This document shows, piece by piece, positions 9,444 to 19,724 of a DNA stretch of 64,000 bases. The stretch covers positions 310,001 through 374,000 of the forward strand of contig NZ_BBNM01000002.1 in NCBI RefSeq assembly GCF_000760595.1, in the 5' to 3' direction. Numbering within the stretch: position 1 is the stretch's first letter; each line of letters begins with the position of its first letter. The stretch is from Acinetobacter soli. GTDB lineage: Bacteria; Pseudomonadota; Gammaproteobacteria; Pseudomonadales; Moraxellaceae. The position numbers and the translations under genes were made by a program. The notes beneath the pieces are model-generated. The model was not told the origin of the DNA. It made no database searches and saw only the letters and a list, made by a program, of their open reading frames with translations.

Positions 9444-10898
9444 TTACACTGATTTTAAATACAAATGCTGCTGGGCAAGATCGACTGAAATTGCTCCCAC
9501 GTTACCCGCACCTTGTGTCAATAACAAGTCATTTGCTTGTAACACTTTTTGTATGATGTTGGGCAAATTGCCTTCAACCGGATCGACCAAAATAGGCTCC
9601 ACATCACCACGTAGGCGGATACTTCGTGCCAAGGCGCGGCTGTCGGCACCAACAATCGGCTTTTCACCCGCAGGGTAAACTTCGAGCAACAACAGTTGGT
9701 CCACCTGTGACAGCACTTCTACGAAATCATCGAAGCAGTCACGGGTACGGCTGTAACGATGCGGTTGAAACATCATGACCAGACGACGATCTGGATGGCT
9801 TTGGCGGGCCGCTTTAATGGTGGCTTCGACTTCTTTTGGATGGTGACCATAATCATCGACCAGTTTGACATCTCCATCACCAAGTGCATATTCACCTTGC
9901 ACCTGAAAACGGCGTCCAACACCACTAAAACCTTCTAGCGCACGGCCAATGGCTGCATCGGAGACCCCTTCATCGGTGGCCACACCAATCGCTGCAAGTG
10001 CGTTTAAAATGTTGTGCAGCCCTGGCTGATTAACCGTCAGACGCAGTGGTTCGCGATCTTTTCGCAATACGGTAAAATGCGACTGCATACCTTCTTGCAC
10101 CACGTCTACAGCACGAATATCGTTGTCTTCATTAAAGCCATAGGTCAAGGTTGGGCGGCCAAAACGCGGCATGATTTCACGCACATTCTGATCATCGCCA
10201 CACACCACAGCCAAACCGTAAAACGGTAAACGATGAATAAACTCGACAAAGGTATCTTTTAATTTGTCGAAGCTTCCACCGTAGGTATCCATATGGTCCG
10301 CATCGACATTGGTAATAATGGCGGCCATTGGTTGCAAATATAAAAATGAGGCGTCGGATTCATCAGCTTCGGCCACAATAAAGCGACTTGCACCGAGCGC
10401 AGCATTCACTCCAGTACGATTGAGCAAACCGCCAATCACATAAGTTGGATCCAGATTTTCTTCGGCCAACATGGTGGTCAGCAAGCTGGTGGTTGTGGTT
10501 TTACCATGCGTGCCTGCAACTGCAATCCCATGACGGTAGCGCATCAGCTCACCCAGCATTTCTGCACGGCGCACCACAGGAATACGCTGTTCCATCGCTG
10601 CTTTAATTTCAGGGTTTTCCTGATCGATGGCTGTCGATACCACCAGTACATCCACAGCTTTCAGGTTTTCGGCACTGTGTCCGATATAAACTTTTACGCC
10701 TTTTTCTTCAAGCTGTGCCGTGGTTTTAGAGGCTTTGATATCCGAGCCAGATATTTTATACCCTTGGTTTTTTAAAACTTCTGCAATGCCGCACATCCCA
10801 GCACCACCGATTCCCACAAAATAAATGTGTTTAATACGGCGCATCTCAGGAACTTTAATGAGTTTTTTGGCTTGATCGGCTGGGGTTGTTGGTGACAT
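9444..10898 (-). CDS. murC: UDP-N-acetylmuramate--L-alanine ligase
   Basis: A Mur ligase that adds L-alanine to UDP-MurNAc, the first amino-acid step of murein precursor synthesis. It has 484 residues from the ATG at 10898 ([19 protein letters not shown]). An in-frame start at 10925 overlaps the murG end and would add nine residues. The Rossmann-like N-terminal motif [13 protein letters not shown] and the P-loop [10 protein letters not shown] are clear, as is [10 protein letters not shown] of the C-terminal domain. The start follows the murG stop by 13 bp. Confidence 0.96.
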   Translation of the reverse strand: MSPTTPADQAKKLIKVPEMRRIKHIYFVGIGGAGMCGIAEVLKNQGYKISGSDIKASKTTAQLEEKGVKVYIGHSAENLKAVDVLVVSTAIDQENPEIKAAMEQRIPVVRRAEMLGELMRYRHGIAVAGTHGKTTTTSLLTTMLAEENLDPTYVIGGLLNRTGVNAALGASRFIVAEADESDASFLYLQPMAAIITNVDADHMDTYGGSFDKLKDTFVEFIHRLPFYGLAVVCGDDQNVREIMPRFGRPTLTYGFNEDNDIRAVDVVQEGMQSHFTVLRKDREPLRLTVNQPGLHNILNALAAIGVATDEGVSDAAIGRALEGFSGVGRRFQVQGEYALGDGDVKLVDDYGHHPKEVEATIKAARQSHPDRRLVMMFQPHRYSRTRDCFDDFVEVLSQVDQLLLLEVYPAGEKPIVGADSRALARSIRLRGDVEPILVDPVEGNLPNIIQKVLQANDLLLTQGAGNVGAISVDLAQQHLYLKSV

Positions 10899-10911
10899 AG
10901 GGCACTCTAAC

Positions 10912-12009
10912 TTACAAAGTTTCAATAAGGTCTACCACGTGTTGGGTAGCATTGGGTTGCGCATGTTGGCGGGCTTTCACGGCCATTTCAGAGAGTAACT
11001 GACGATTCATGAGCGGGCGCAACAATGCATCGAGCGTTTCTGGTGTCATGCTAGATTGCTGGCAAATTTTGGCAGCACCGACATCAGCTAAAAACTTGGC
11101 ATTGGCAGTTTGGTGATCATCCACTGCGATGGGTAACGGAACAAAAACTGCCGCCACACCCGCTGTTGCCACTTCAGTGACGGTTAACGCACCAGCACGG
11201 CAAATAATCAGATCGGCATCGCTATAAGCCTGTGCCATATCTTCGATAAACGGCATCACTTGTACATGTACATGAGAGGGTGCATTGGCATAGCGTGCAC
11301 GGGTGTCATCGAGCTGTTTTTGCCCACATTGATGAAAAATATTGAGCGGCAATCCGAGCTTTAACAGCGCCTCTGGCAGACGTTCATTGAGTGCCTGTGC
11401 TCCCAACGATCCGCCTACAATTAAAATATTCAGTGGTTGGCCAGCTGCTTCACGGCTGTCATAGCGCCACTTCGGACTAAGAATGGCTGAAATTTCCTGA
11501 CGCACCGGATTACCTGTGGTTACGACTTTGCTATGTGCAGGAAACGTATTGGGGAAAGCTTCACAGACTTTTGCAGCAACACGTGCGAGCTGCGTATTGG
11601 TAAAGCCTGCAACCGCATTTTGCTCATGAATCAGCACCGGTATCCGTAAAATACGCGCGGCAAGCCCACCAGGCCCTGCCACATAACCACCGAAGCCCGC
11701 GACTGCATCGATTTTGAGCTGCTTCATATAACGCATGGCACTGTACGTGGCCTTCATGATTTTAAATGGTGCCATGAGTTTACGCACCGCACCATTGCCA
11801 CGCACACCTTGAATATCAATCTGATAAATCGGGATATTCTGGTCTTTGAGCAGTCGATTTTCCATTCCTGCAGGTGTTGCCAGCCATGCCACTTGGCACC
11901 CTTGTTGCTGCAATTGTTTTGCAACCGCCAATGCGGGAAAGACATGACCGCCTGTACCGGCAGCCATCATCATGACATGTTTGGATTTACGTTGTGATGC
12001 ATCAGTCAC
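10912..12009 (-). CDS. murG: Undecaprenyldiphospho-muramoylpentapeptide GlcNAc transferase
   Basis: A GT-B glycosyltransferase that adds GlcNAc to lipid I to give lipid II at the inner face of the cytoplasmic membrane. It has 365 residues. The glycine-rich motif [15 protein letters not shown] is at about residues 16-30, and the C-terminal donor-site motifs [11 protein letters not shown] and [10 protein letters not shown] are present. It is the first visible gene of the murG-murC-ddl-ftsQ-ftsA-ftsZ run. The 241-bp gap upstream probably holds the promoter. Confidence 0.96.
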   Translation of the reverse strand: MTDASQRKSKHVMMMAAGTGGHVFPALAVAKQLQQQGCQVAWLATPAGMENRLLKDQNIPIYQIDIQGVRGNGAVRKLMAPFKIMKATYSAMRYMKQLKIDAVAGFGGYVAGPGGLAARILRIPVLIHEQNAVAGFTNTQLARVAAKVCEAFPNTFPAHSKVVTTGNPVRQEISAILSPKWRYDSREAAGQPLNILIVGGSLGAQALNERLPEALLKLGLPLNIFHQCGQKQLDDTRARYANAPSHVHVQVMPFIEDMAQAYSDADLIICRAGALTVTEVATAGVAAVFVPLPIAVDDHQTANAKFLADVGAAKICQQSSMTPETLDALLRPLMNRQLLSEMAVKARQHAQPNATQHVVDLIETL

Positions 12010-12204
12010 GGTATACTTCTTTAGCTCAAAAACAAGGGAAATAACAGTTATTTATTTAGCGGATTATTCTAATCCTAAAGCACACGCAACGAAAAGCTTA
12101 TTTCACGTGTTTGCAACATAAAGCATGGTGTTTTTTGGTTGTTCTACAGCAAAAAATATATTAACTGAATAAAAATCAAAATAATCATTTTTAGAATTAT
12201 CTAA

Positions 12205-12234
12205 TGTCCTTGCAGACACTGGCCGACAAGGACA
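12205..12234. other. Hairpin between gshB and murG
   Basis: Arms TGTCCTTG (12205-12212) and CAAGGACA (12227-12234) with a 14-nt loop lie just after gshB on the minus strand. The stem is perfect, but no U-run follows, so it is a doubtful terminator. It could instead protect the gshB transcript end or be a protein site. Confidence 0.4.
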
Positions 12235-12250
12235 TAGCGTGATTTATTTT

Positions 12251-13195
12251 TTACTGTGGACGACCTGCTTCAAGCACATCAAACAACATATCGGCGATTG
12301 AAGTACCAAACTGCGCATCGATCTCGCGGATACAGGTTGGACTGGTCACATTAATTTCCGTGACGTAATTTCCAATAACATCGAGCCCGACAAAGACCAA
12401 GCCTTTTTCACGTAAAAATGGCCCCACTTTGGCTGCAATTTTTTTGTCATTTTCCGTGAGTGGACGTGCCTCACCTAAACCACCAGCAGCCAAATTCCCT
12501 CGCACTTCTCCATTTTGCGGAATGCGCGCTAAACAGTACGGCACTGGCTCACCATTGATCATCAATATTCGTTTATCGCCATCTACAATTTCAGGGATAT
12601 AGCGTTGCGCCATGATCGGACGCGTTCCCATTTCTGTGAGCATTTCCAAAGTTGAGCCAATATTCTGCCCGCCTTGATGCAGGCGGAAAATTCCCATCCC
12701 GCCCATCCCGTCGAGCGGTTTAACAATCACATCACTGTGCGTTTGAATGAACTCACGGATTAAGCTCTGCTGCGATGTTACCAGTGTCGGCACTTGTAGC
12801 TCTGGAAACTGCGTGGCAAAGAGTTTTTCGTTACAGTCACGCAGGGACTGCGGTTTATTGATGATCCACACCCCTTCACGCTCCGCCTGCTCCAAAATGT
12901 AGGTGGTATAGACAAAGTTCATGTCAAACGGCGGATCTTTACGCATCAAGATCACATCGTAGTCGGCTAGCGACTGTTTCTGCTTCTCGCCCAGTTCGTA
13001 ATAGTGCTGGTAATCTTCAAATACGCTGAGAGGTGCAATCAGACCACAGGCCTTACCTTGATCGATATATAAGTCGTGCTGTAATGCATATCCCAATTGA
13101 TGACCTCGTCGGCTCGCTGCCCACAGCATGGCCATAGTGGAATCTTTTTTAAGATTCACCGTTTCAATCGGATCCATTACGACAAGTACACGCAT
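12251..13195 (-). CDS. gshB: Glutathione synthetase
   Basis: An ATP-grasp ligase making glutathione from gamma-glutamylcysteine and glycine. I chose the ATG at 13195 (MRVLVVMDPIETVNLKKDST), giving 314 residues, the usual length; a start at 13348 would add 51 residues and run across the ribA terminator. Motifs seen are MRKDPPFDMNFVYTTYILEQ, KPLDGMGGMGIFR and EINVTSPTCIREID near the C-terminus. The partner enzyme gshA is at 42626-44203 in the same window. Confidence 0.96.
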   Translation of the reverse strand: MRVLVVMDPIETVNLKKDSTMAMLWAASRRGHQLGYALQHDLYIDQGKACGLIAPLSVFEDYQHYYELGEKQKQSLADYDVILMRKDPPFDMNFVYTTYILEQAEREGVWIINKPQSLRDCNEKLFATQFPELQVPTLVTSQQSLIREFIQTHSDVIVKPLDGMGGMGIFRLHQGGQNIGSTLEMLTEMGTRPIMAQRYIPEIVDGDKRILMINGEPVPYCLARIPQNGEVRGNLAAGGLGEARPLTENDKKIAAKVGPFLREKGLVFVGLDVIGNYVTEINVTSPTCIREIDAQFGTSIADMLFDVLEAGRPQ

Positions 13196-13283
13196 AATCT
13201 GACGCTCATCTGTTGAGTTGTGGCAAAAGTATAGCGAATTTTTTATCTCACGCCGAACAGCAGCATAAAACAACACAGACCAC

Positions 13284-13317
13284 AAAAAAAGGCAAAGATC
13301 CGAAATCTTTGCCTTTT
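13284..13317 (-). terminator. Intrinsic terminator of ribA
   Basis: Arms GGCAAAGAT (13291-13299) and ATCTTTGCC (13305-13313) with a 5-nt loop. On the minus strand seven Ts follow (complement of 13284-13290). It lies about 50 nt after the ribA stop and upstream of gshB. Confidence 0.92.
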
Positions 13318-13365
13318 CAACTATAGCGGAGGAAACTGTGACTTTCAATGTTGATGAAAGGCCGA

Positions 13366-13968
13366 TTAAAAATCGCTTTCTTCATACATGTGAGACATGC
13401 GTTTTTGTTTGGTATTCAAATAATCTTGATTGAAGATATTCAGTCCGACTGTTAATCGCACACGATCAACCACATTGATTCCTAAATCTTGTAGTGCTTT
13501 TATTTTTAAAGGATTATTGGTAATTAACTTGACTTCTTCTACCTTGAGATGACCCAACATAATCGAGCACATATCATAGCGACGCGCATCGGCAGGAAGG
13601 TTGAGCAATAAATTCGCATCAACTGTATCATGCCCCTGATCTTGCAATGCATAGGCGCGAATTTTATTGGTTAAGCCAATGCCACGCCCTTCCTGACGCA
13701 AATACAGAATCACACCTTGCCCTGCATCATGAATCATCTTCATCGTGGCATGCAATTGAGGACCACAATCACACTTGAGTGAGCCGAAAGCATCCCCCGT
13801 TAAACACTCTGAGTGAATGCGCACCAACACGGGTTGTCCAGAGAGATCCGCACCGCCTTTACTCAGCGCCACATGTTCTTCGCCCGTTTTGGGATCTTGA
13901 AACACATGAATGTCGAAATCACCATAAGCGGTCGGTAATTTTGATTTTGCAACGAATTCTATAGCCAT
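13366..13968 (-). CDS. ribA: GTP cyclohydrolase II
   Basis: A zinc enzyme that opens GTP at the start of riboflavin synthesis. It has 200 residues, the length of the stand-alone form. The zinc cysteines are seen in [18 protein letters not shown], and the catalytic segment [10 protein letters not shown] follows. No RFN (FMN riboswitch) consensus is visible upstream. Another riboflavin gene, ribB, begins at 63735. Confidence 0.96.
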   Translation of the reverse strand: MAIEFVAKSKLPTAYGDFDIHVFQDPKTGEEHVALSKGGADLSGQPVLVRIHSECLTGDAFGSLKCDCGPQLHATMKMIHDAGQGVILYLRQEGRGIGLTNKIRAYALQDQGHDTVDANLLLNLPADARRYDMCSIMLGHLKVEEVKLITNNPLKIKALQDLGINVVDRVRLTVGLNIFNQDYLNTKQKRMSHMYEESDF

Positions 13969-14542
13969 GAGTTTATCCGCTTGTAAAAAACCAATGAGAT
14001 CAAACCCGGATACATCATCATGAATGATAAGATCAGGCGCTTTGAATAGCTTCTATGAAGCGACAAATCTAGATCCGAATTTAATAAGAAAAAGGCCCAC
14101 TGGATTCAAAAGGTTAGTGAGTTTTTGCCGCAATATATGCAATAAAAAAGTGCTACAGCCACTGGTACATCATCATTTTCGATTTTAGGGTAACGACAGT
14201 ACAGTGAATTTTTTGTGAACGCATCCAAGCGTTCGATGATAGTGATTTGTTTAGTCAGATCGGTATCAGCGTGTAGAAAATCTTACACTGTTTACTTTTT
14301 ACCCATAACCCATGTGAATTTGACGTGAAGACTTACATTTAAATGACCAATTTACATCGATCAAAAATAATTCTTTTATTTACAAAATTTGATCACAACT
14401 CTAACTTAAGAATAGTAAATCGTTCACGATTTATACAGGACACAATTAGAACACAGCGGAATAACAAATGCGACTGGGGAACTTGATTACTCATTCCTTG
14501 TACCTTGTTTAACCACTCCAAACAGTGCTGGAAATAAAACTC
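13969..14542. other. 574-bp gene-free stretch between divergent ribA and lipoprotein gene
   Basis: I see no convincing coding frame, terminator, tRNA or riboswitch consensus here. The stretch is AT-rich and must hold the divergent promoters of ribA and of the DUF4394 lipoprotein gene. Its length is unusual for this gene-dense window, so an unrecognised RNA or long leader is possible, but nothing in it is decisive. Confidence 0.4.
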
Positions 14543-16240
14543 ATGAAAAAAAGTATATTGGCATTGGCACTTGCATCGGCAAGCTGCCTTTTGATTACAG
14601 GATGCAACTCAGACTCCGATAGCGATGATAACGTATCATCAAGTGCTACAGGAGATACCATCATATTAACTGCAGATGGCTCCATTGCCTCTGTAAACCG
14701 CGACACGCCAGATCAGATTGTATCATCGAAAAAAATCTCCATGCTGCAAGCCAACGATCAGCTTGTGGGGATCGATTATCGTCCGAAAGATGAAAAGCTT
14801 TATGCCGTTGGCTTACAAGGTAATTTGTATACCGTCGATCCGAGTACTGGTGCAGCGACTTTCTTAAGAAAGTTAACGGCTGACCCGACAGATACCACTG
14901 ACGGTAATGCGCCTTTTACTAAAATTAATGGCGATACAGAACTGATTACAGTCAATTTTAACCCCGTGGCCGATCGTTTACGTGTCATCACCAATACAGG
15001 GCAAAATCTGCGCATCAACGTCGACACTGGTGCGACGATTACAGACCTCGATATCAACCCGACCACCAGCAGTCCAGTCATTGTTGCCGCTGCCTATACC
15101 AATGCATTTGCAGGCACCGCGACCACACGCTTATTTAGTATCGACCAGACCACCGACAGTATTTATTTACAAAACGCCAATGCGGGTACGCTAGGAACTT
15201 CTGCACGACTTGCAGAAGGACTGGATTTCCAAGGTGGCAGCGGTTTTGATATCGATCCAGTGAGTAACGTTGGCTATGCGGCCTTAAAAGCGGCAGGAAG
15301 CTATAAACTGTATCAAATTAATGTCGGGAATGTAGGCACCAGTAACCCTGCCGTATTTAATAGTGCGGCGCTAGCCAGCAGCTTCAATACTTCAGGCATT
15401 CGCGGACTGGCACTCAAACGCGCCAAAGATACCACCGCAACAGGTATTGGCTTAAATGCCAACAATAAGCTGGTGGTGTTCTCGTTGAGCACACCAAATA
15501 GCGTCCAAGAGCGTTCAATTAGTGGCGTACAGGTCGATGAGAAATTTATTGGTATCGATTACCGACTACGCACCACCACCGATAAGTCTGGCGTATTGTA
15601 CGGTCTGACCAACAAAGCCAATCTCTATACCATCAATACCGATACAGGCGTCGCCACTTTGGTAACCCCTCTTAAGCCTGCTACGGGTAGTAGTTACGCC
15701 GGCTTACAAGGAACCTCTTTTGCAGTGGACTTTAACCCTGCGGCGGATCGCTTACGTGTGATCAGTAACACTGGACAAAGCCTGCGTATTAATGTCGATA
15801 CGGGCGAAACCATTAAAGATGGTGACATTAATGGCATTGCGGGTGCAATTGTCACAGCAGCGGCGTATACCAACAGCTTCAAAACTGCAATCAGTGGTGT
15901 AGCAACCGAACTGTTTGATCTTGATCAAACCAATCAAACGCTGGTCAAACAAGACCCGCCAAACAACGGTACGATTAACCGAATTGGTGGGCTAGGAATT
16001 AGCTTGGGCACCGACAACGGCTTTGATATTGCAGGTGGTGATAACGGTCTGGCACTGGCAACAGTGGCAGGAAGCACTGGGCCTTCTGTGCTTTATCGAG
16101 TTGATATCAATACCACAACCACCAGCGATACCCGCGCACGCGCAGCAGTCAGCGTTGATGGTACGCCAAATGTGGCAGCATCGACTATTGGTACGTCAAG
16201 CACAGCGCCATTGATTGATCTGGCAATTTTGTTGAAGTAA
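14543..16240 (+). CDS. Lipoprotein with two tandem DUF4394 domains
   Basis: A 565-residue predicted lipoprotein of unknown function. From the ATG at 14543 (GGA about 10 nt upstream) it begins MKKSILALALASASCLLITGC, a type II signal with lipobox ITGC, then a Ser/Asp-rich linker. Two copies of the same module follow, each with the shared motifs GIDYR, NLYT, the phrase DRLRVI-NTGQ-LRINVDTG and AAAYTN (about residues 65-270 and 320-555). The two copies are still similar at DNA level, so this is an internal duplication. DUF4394 proteins look like beta-propeller-type surface repeats by family. A GTG at 14525 is a less likely start. The next gene also encodes a predicted lipoprotein. The 259 bp after it hold no gene. 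Confidence 0.8.
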   Translation: MKKSILALALASASCLLITGCNSDSDSDDNVSSSATGDTIILTADGSIASVNRDTPDQIVSSKKISMLQANDQLVGIDYRPKDEKLYAVGLQGNLYTVDPSTGAATFLRKLTADPTDTTDGNAPFTKINGDTELITVNFNPVADRLRVITNTGQNLRINVDTGATITDLDINPTTSSPVIVAAAYTNAFAGTATTRLFSIDQTTDSIYLQNANAGTLGTSARLAEGLDFQGGSGFDIDPVSNVGYAALKAAGSYKLYQINVGNVGTSNPAVFNSAALASSFNTSGIRGLALKRAKDTTATGIGLNANNKLVVFSLSTPNSVQERSISGVQVDEKFIGIDYRLRTTTDKSGVLYGLTNKANLYTINTDTGVATLVTPLKPATGSSYAGLQGTSFAVDFNPAADRLRVISNTGQSLRINVDTGETIKDGDINGIAGAIVTAAAYTNSFKTAISGVATELFDLDQTNQTLVKQDPPNNGTINRIGGLGISLGTDNGFDIAGGDNGLALATVAGSTGPSVLYRVDINTTTTSDTRARAAVSVDGTPNVAASTIGTSSTAPLIDLAILLK

Positions 16241-16499
16241 AAAATACGCATGGGCAGATTTGCTTTGAATGAGTGAATCTGCCCCCTAAGCGTAGAGTTA
16301 TTTCTTAATTCTTTCCTCAACCGCACGACGATCTATAAGTGCTTATCTTGGCTGACATTAAAAAACATTATTCAGCATGAAAAGCAATCACCAGGTTTTT
16401 CAAGAAACATATCCTTTTAAAAGTGATTCACATTCATTAAATTGACACTGAGTGGATTTAGCTTAAAGCACCTATAACTTATTACTGGGGGCTTTATTC

Positions 16500-17657
16500 A
16501 TGCACGCATATTCTCGTCAATTGAGTCGCTTGTGCCTAATCTGTAGCTTAAGTTTTCTATTCATCAGTTGTAAAAATAGCAACTCTCAAAGTAGCACCTC
16601 AATCTCTCCCTCTACAGCCAATTCGATCAGTGGGCTACGCTTGATTGGCGACTATAACATTGCTGCCCAAACTCAGTTTAATGGGGTTGAATTTGGAGGA
16701 ATTTCTGGAATTGATCGCGACAGTGAAGGTCATTATTGGGCGATCTCGGACGATCGTGGTGAAGTCGCGAATCCTCGTGCCTATGTTTTAGATATTGCAC
16801 TAGATGCCAACCAAATATCATCCATTACCATCAATAAAATGATTTATCTACATGATGAAAATAATCAATTGCATCCGATAGGCCGTAAAACTATCGATCC
16901 GGAATCGATACGAATGGCTCAAAATGGTCATGTTTATATCTCAAGTGAAGGAAATTATTCCAGCAACAGCACCGATCTGTACCAACCTTTTATCCGTGAA
17001 TATAGCTTAAATGGCTCAATTATTAGACAATTTAATATTCCAAAAGCTTTTTATTATCAAGATAATCTGACGCAAGGTGGACGCAGTAATAAATTATTTG
17101 AAGCACTGACCTTAACACCCAAAGGACAATTATTTGCTGCGACAGAAGATGCCTTAATTCAAGATGGACCAATGACCAGCATCAACAATGGTAGCGTCAT
17201 TCGGTTTTTAAAATTTGATATCAACACAGGACAAAACACAGCGCAATACGCTTATGATATCCCCAAAATTCCGGTAGACAGCCCACCAGAGACCTTTCGA
17301 CCAGACAATGGTGTTTCAGAAATGCTGGCATTAAGTGAAAATGAATTTTTGGTGATTGAACGTGCATATGCCGATTTGGTAGGCAATACGATTCGAATTG
17401 TGAAGGCAACGATTCAGCCAAACACAACTGATGTGCGTCAAATTTCAAGTTTAGTCAATGCACAATACCAATCTATATCTAAGCAAACACTTCTTGAACT
17501 TCCGATTCAATACAACTCTATTAAAATTGAAAATATTGAGGGCATCAGTTGGGGGCCTACATTGGCCAATGGGCATCGTACACTCATTTTAGTTTCAGAC
17601 AATAACTTCCAAAATCAAAAAAATACCCAGTTTTTAGCTTTTGAAGTATTGCCTTAA
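16500..17657 (+). CDS. Esterase-like-activity-of-phytase family lipoprotein
   Basis: A 385-residue predicted lipoprotein. The N-terminus has a hydrophobic stretch ending FISC at Cys24, which fits a lipobox. The body resembles the phytase-like beta-propeller family (PF13449): GGISGIDRDSEGHYWAISDDRGE near residue 63, DPESIRMAQNGHVYISSEG, FEALTLTPKGQLFAATEDAL and ENIEGISWGP, the regularly spaced Asp/Glu-rich turns of that family. The family name reflects weak similarity; the substrate is unknown. A G-run (GGGGG) lies about 8 nt before the ATG. It sits downstream of the DUF4394 lipoprotein gene, with its own leader, so co-transcription is uncertain. Confidence 0.75.
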   Translation: MHAYSRQLSRLCLICSLSFLFISCKNSNSQSSTSISPSTANSISGLRLIGDYNIAAQTQFNGVEFGGISGIDRDSEGHYWAISDDRGEVANPRAYVLDIALDANQISSITINKMIYLHDENNQLHPIGRKTIDPESIRMAQNGHVYISSEGNYSSNSTDLYQPFIREYSLNGSIIRQFNIPKAFYYQDNLTQGGRSNKLFEALTLTPKGQLFAATEDALIQDGPMTSINNGSVIRFLKFDINTGQNTAQYAYDIPKIPVDSPPETFRPDNGVSEMLALSENEFLVIERAYADLVGNTIRIVKATIQPNTTDVRQISSLVNAQYQSISKQTLLELPIQYNSIKIENIEGISWGPTLANGHRTLILVSDNNFQNQKNTQFLAFEVLP

Positions 17658-17802
17658 ATCAAATGATGCATATCTCTGAAATAAAACGATAACAGCTTAA
17701 GTATGGATCGAGATACTGCACTCAGATGCTGGAATCATCTCGCTTGCTTTAGTGACACGACACTGTATCTTGAAACAGTTAATCGAATAGAGCACATATA
17801 AC

Positions 17803-18015
17803 ATGCAACTTTATCGCTATTTAACCGGTCCAGACGATGCCCAGTTTTGTGCAAGAGTCAGCAAAGCCTTGAATCAGGGCTGGACATTATACGGCGCACC
17901 GACCATGACATTTAACGGCACTCAGGTCATTGTAGGGCAAGCCATTACCAAAGAAGTGGATGCCGCTTACGAACCAGAAGCAGATATGCTTGAAACGCTC
18001 AAACAACATGCCTAA
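17803..18015 (+). CDS. Small DUF1737 protein
   Basis: A 70-residue protein beginning MQLYRYLTGPDDAQFCARV. The pattern YRYLTGPDD, then W-TLYGAP-T and GQ(A/V)I-KEV, is that of DUF1737, a small family of unknown function. It has no signal peptide or membrane segment. A strong terminator follows directly, so it is a monocistronic or last gene. Confidence 0.8.
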   Translation: MQLYRYLTGPDDAQFCARVSKALNQGWTLYGAPTMTFNGTQVIVGQAITKEVDAAYEPEADMLETLKQHA

Positions 18016-18019
18016 ATTA

Positions 18020-18050
18020 AAAATGCCTGTCTCGTGACAGGCATTTTTTA
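18020..18050 (+). terminator. Intrinsic terminator after the DUF1737 gene
   Basis: Arms ATGCCTGTC (18023-18031) and GACAGGCAT (18036-18044) with a 4-nt loop and a T-run from 18044. The A-run on the other side allows it to serve the convergent flavin reductase gene too. Confidence 0.92.
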
Positions 18051-18077
18051 TATTTAAATCTGTTTTTAAACGGTCAT

Positions 18078-18569
18078 TTACGCCAGCGTTGTTTCACCTA
18101 CATGATGATAGGCACGGTTGAAATAAACCAAACCTTGCTCATGATGCTGCTGACGAATTGCCACAATCGGACAAATAAAAATGGTGTGTGTGCCCACTTG
18201 CTGAATTTGCTCGATTTCACAATCAAAGCTGACCAATGCATCATTTAAAACCGGCGAACCTGTTTCCAGCTCAATCCATTCGCCATATTGAAAGCGTTCT
18301 TCAGGACTAAGCTTCGATGCAAACACTGTCGAGAGCTGCTCATGCTGAGCACCGAGTACATTCACACTCAGGATTTTATTTTTGAGAAAATGCGCATGAG
18401 AGCTAGCAGACTGATTCATGCAAACCAATAAAGTAGGTGGTGTATCGGTCACGCTACACACCGCAGATGCAGTAAATCCGTAGCGCCCTGACATGCCCGC
18501 TGTGGTCACAACGCTGACCGCACTGGATAATAACGACATTGCGTTTCGAAAGTCTGTTGCTGCAACCAT
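18078..18569 (-). CDS. Flavin reductase-like domain protein next to mesD
   Basis: A 163-residue protein with the flavin reductase-like (split-barrel FMN-binding) fold: ATDFRNAMSLLSSAVSVVTT, then GRYGFTASAVCSVTDTPPTLLVC, and the terminal YFNRAYHHVG. Members reduce FMN or FAD with NAD(P)H, often to feed a partner oxygenase. I chose the ATG at 18569 because GAGGA lies 8 nt upstream; ATGs further upstream are too close to that site or lack one. It is 103 bp downstream of mesD and in the same direction. Since the MesD system needs oxygen, a reduced-flavin supplier here is a suggestive neighbour, but that link is inference. Confidence 0.85.
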   Translation of the reverse strand: MVAATDFRNAMSLLSSAVSVVTTAGMSGRYGFTASAVCSVTDTPPTLLVCMNQSASSHAHFLKNKILSVNVLGAQHEQLSTVFASKLSPEERFQYGEWIELETGSPVLNDALVSFDCEIEQIQQVGTHTIFICPIVAIRQQHHEQGLVYFNRAYHHVGETTLA

Positions 18570-18672
18570 TCCCATCTTCCTCAATTGAATCCTGTGCCCA
18601 ACAGGCACAGGTCACCGACTGAATTTACTGATTCACCCCAAGGCATTTATATCCCCAGGATGATTAAAACGC

Positions 18673-19701
18673 TTAGGCTGAAAGTTCACGGCGAATAATT
18701 TCGGCACCTGCACTCAGGGCCTGTAATTTACCGCGTGCAACGTGACGTGCGAGTGGAGTCATACCGCAGTTGGTCGATGGATACAACTTATCTGCATCAA
18801 CAAACTGTAAAGCTTTACGCAAGGTATCTGCCACTTCTTCTGGTGTTTCAACCGTATTGGTTGCAACATCAATTGCACCCACCATGACTTTTTTACCACG
18901 GATCAGTTCAATCAGATCCATAGGTACACGTGAATTGTGACATTCAAGTGAGATAATGTCGATCTTTGACTGCTGTAGCTTTGGAAAGGCTTCTTCATAC
19001 TGACGCCATTCTGAACCAAGCGTTTTCTTCCAGTCTGTATTGGCTTTAATGCCATAACCATAGCAGATATGTACTGCTGTTTCGCATTTAAGACCTTCAA
19101 GCGCACGCTCAAGTGTGGCAACGCCCCAGTCATTGACTTCATCAAAGAATACGTTAAATGCTGGTTCATCGAACTGGATGATGTCTACACCCGCTGCTTC
19201 TAATTCTAACGCTTCTTGGTTCAGAATTTTAGCAAATTCCCACGCCAACTTTTCACGGCTCTTATAGTGCGCATCAAATAGGGTATCGATCATGGTCATT
19301 GGGCCAGGCAGTGCCCATTTAATTGGTTGTGTGGTTTGCTGACGCAGAAACTTGGCATCTTCAACAAACACAGATTTCTGGCGTGAAACTGCGCCGACAA
19401 CCGTTGGTACGCTGGCATCGTAACGGTTACGAATTCGAACCGTTTCACGCTTTTCAAAATCTACGCCATCAAGATGCTCAATAAAGGTGGTCACGAAATG
19501 CTGACGCGTTTGTTCACCATCACTGACGATATCAATACCAGCATGTAGCTGCTCTTGCAAAGACACAAGCAATGCGTCACGTTTGCCTTGTACTAGATCA
19601 TCGCCTTCGAGTTTCCACGGTGACCAAAGTTTTTCAGGTTCTGCAATCCAAGACGGTTTTGGTAAGCTGCCAGCAGTTGATGTCGGTAATACACGTTTCA
19701 T
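18673..19701 (-). CDS. mesD: Core methionine synthase MesD (no folate domain)
   Basis: A 342-residue MetE-like protein that has only the C-terminal catalytic barrel. The zinc and homocysteine ligands are visible as H211 and C213 (VHICYGY), E253 (SLECH) and C312 (STNCGMTP). The N-terminal folate-related half of MetE is absent. Published work on core methionine synthases names this aerobic family MesD and reports that it needs neither methyltetrahydrofolate nor cobalamin, but does need a DUF1852 protein and oxygen. The DUF1852 gene is directly upstream here, 23 bp away, which is why I use the symbol. The start is the ATG at 19701; a TTG at 19707 is less likely. Confidence 0.88.
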   Translation of the reverse strand: MKRVLPTSTAGSLPKPSWIAEPEKLWSPWKLEGDDLVQGKRDALLVSLQEQLHAGIDIVSDGEQTRQHFVTTFIEHLDGVDFEKRETVRIRNRYDASVPTVVGAVSRQKSVFVEDAKFLRQQTTQPIKWALPGPMTMIDTLFDAHYKSREKLAWEFAKILNQEALELEAAGVDIIQFDEPAFNVFFDEVNDWGVATLERALEGLKCETAVHICYGYGIKANTDWKKTLGSEWRQYEEAFPKLQQSKIDIISLECHNSRVPMDLIELIRGKKVMVGAIDVATNTVETPEEVADTLRKALQFVDADKLYPSTNCGMTPLARHVARGKLQALSAGAEIIRRELSA

Positions 19702-19724
19702 AATCAATAATCTTCTATCTTAAG

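Noticed and set aside
12205-12234. Hairpin read as a firm intrinsic terminator for gshB
   Set aside because: The stem is good, but no U-run follows on the minus strand; kept only as an unassigned hairpin.
13196-13348. 51-residue N-terminal extension of gshB
   Set aside because: It would cross the ribA terminator, and the ATG at 13195 gives the standard length of 314 residues.
13969-14090. Possible FMN riboswitch upstream of ribA
   Set aside because: No RFN consensus block is recognisable on the minus strand.
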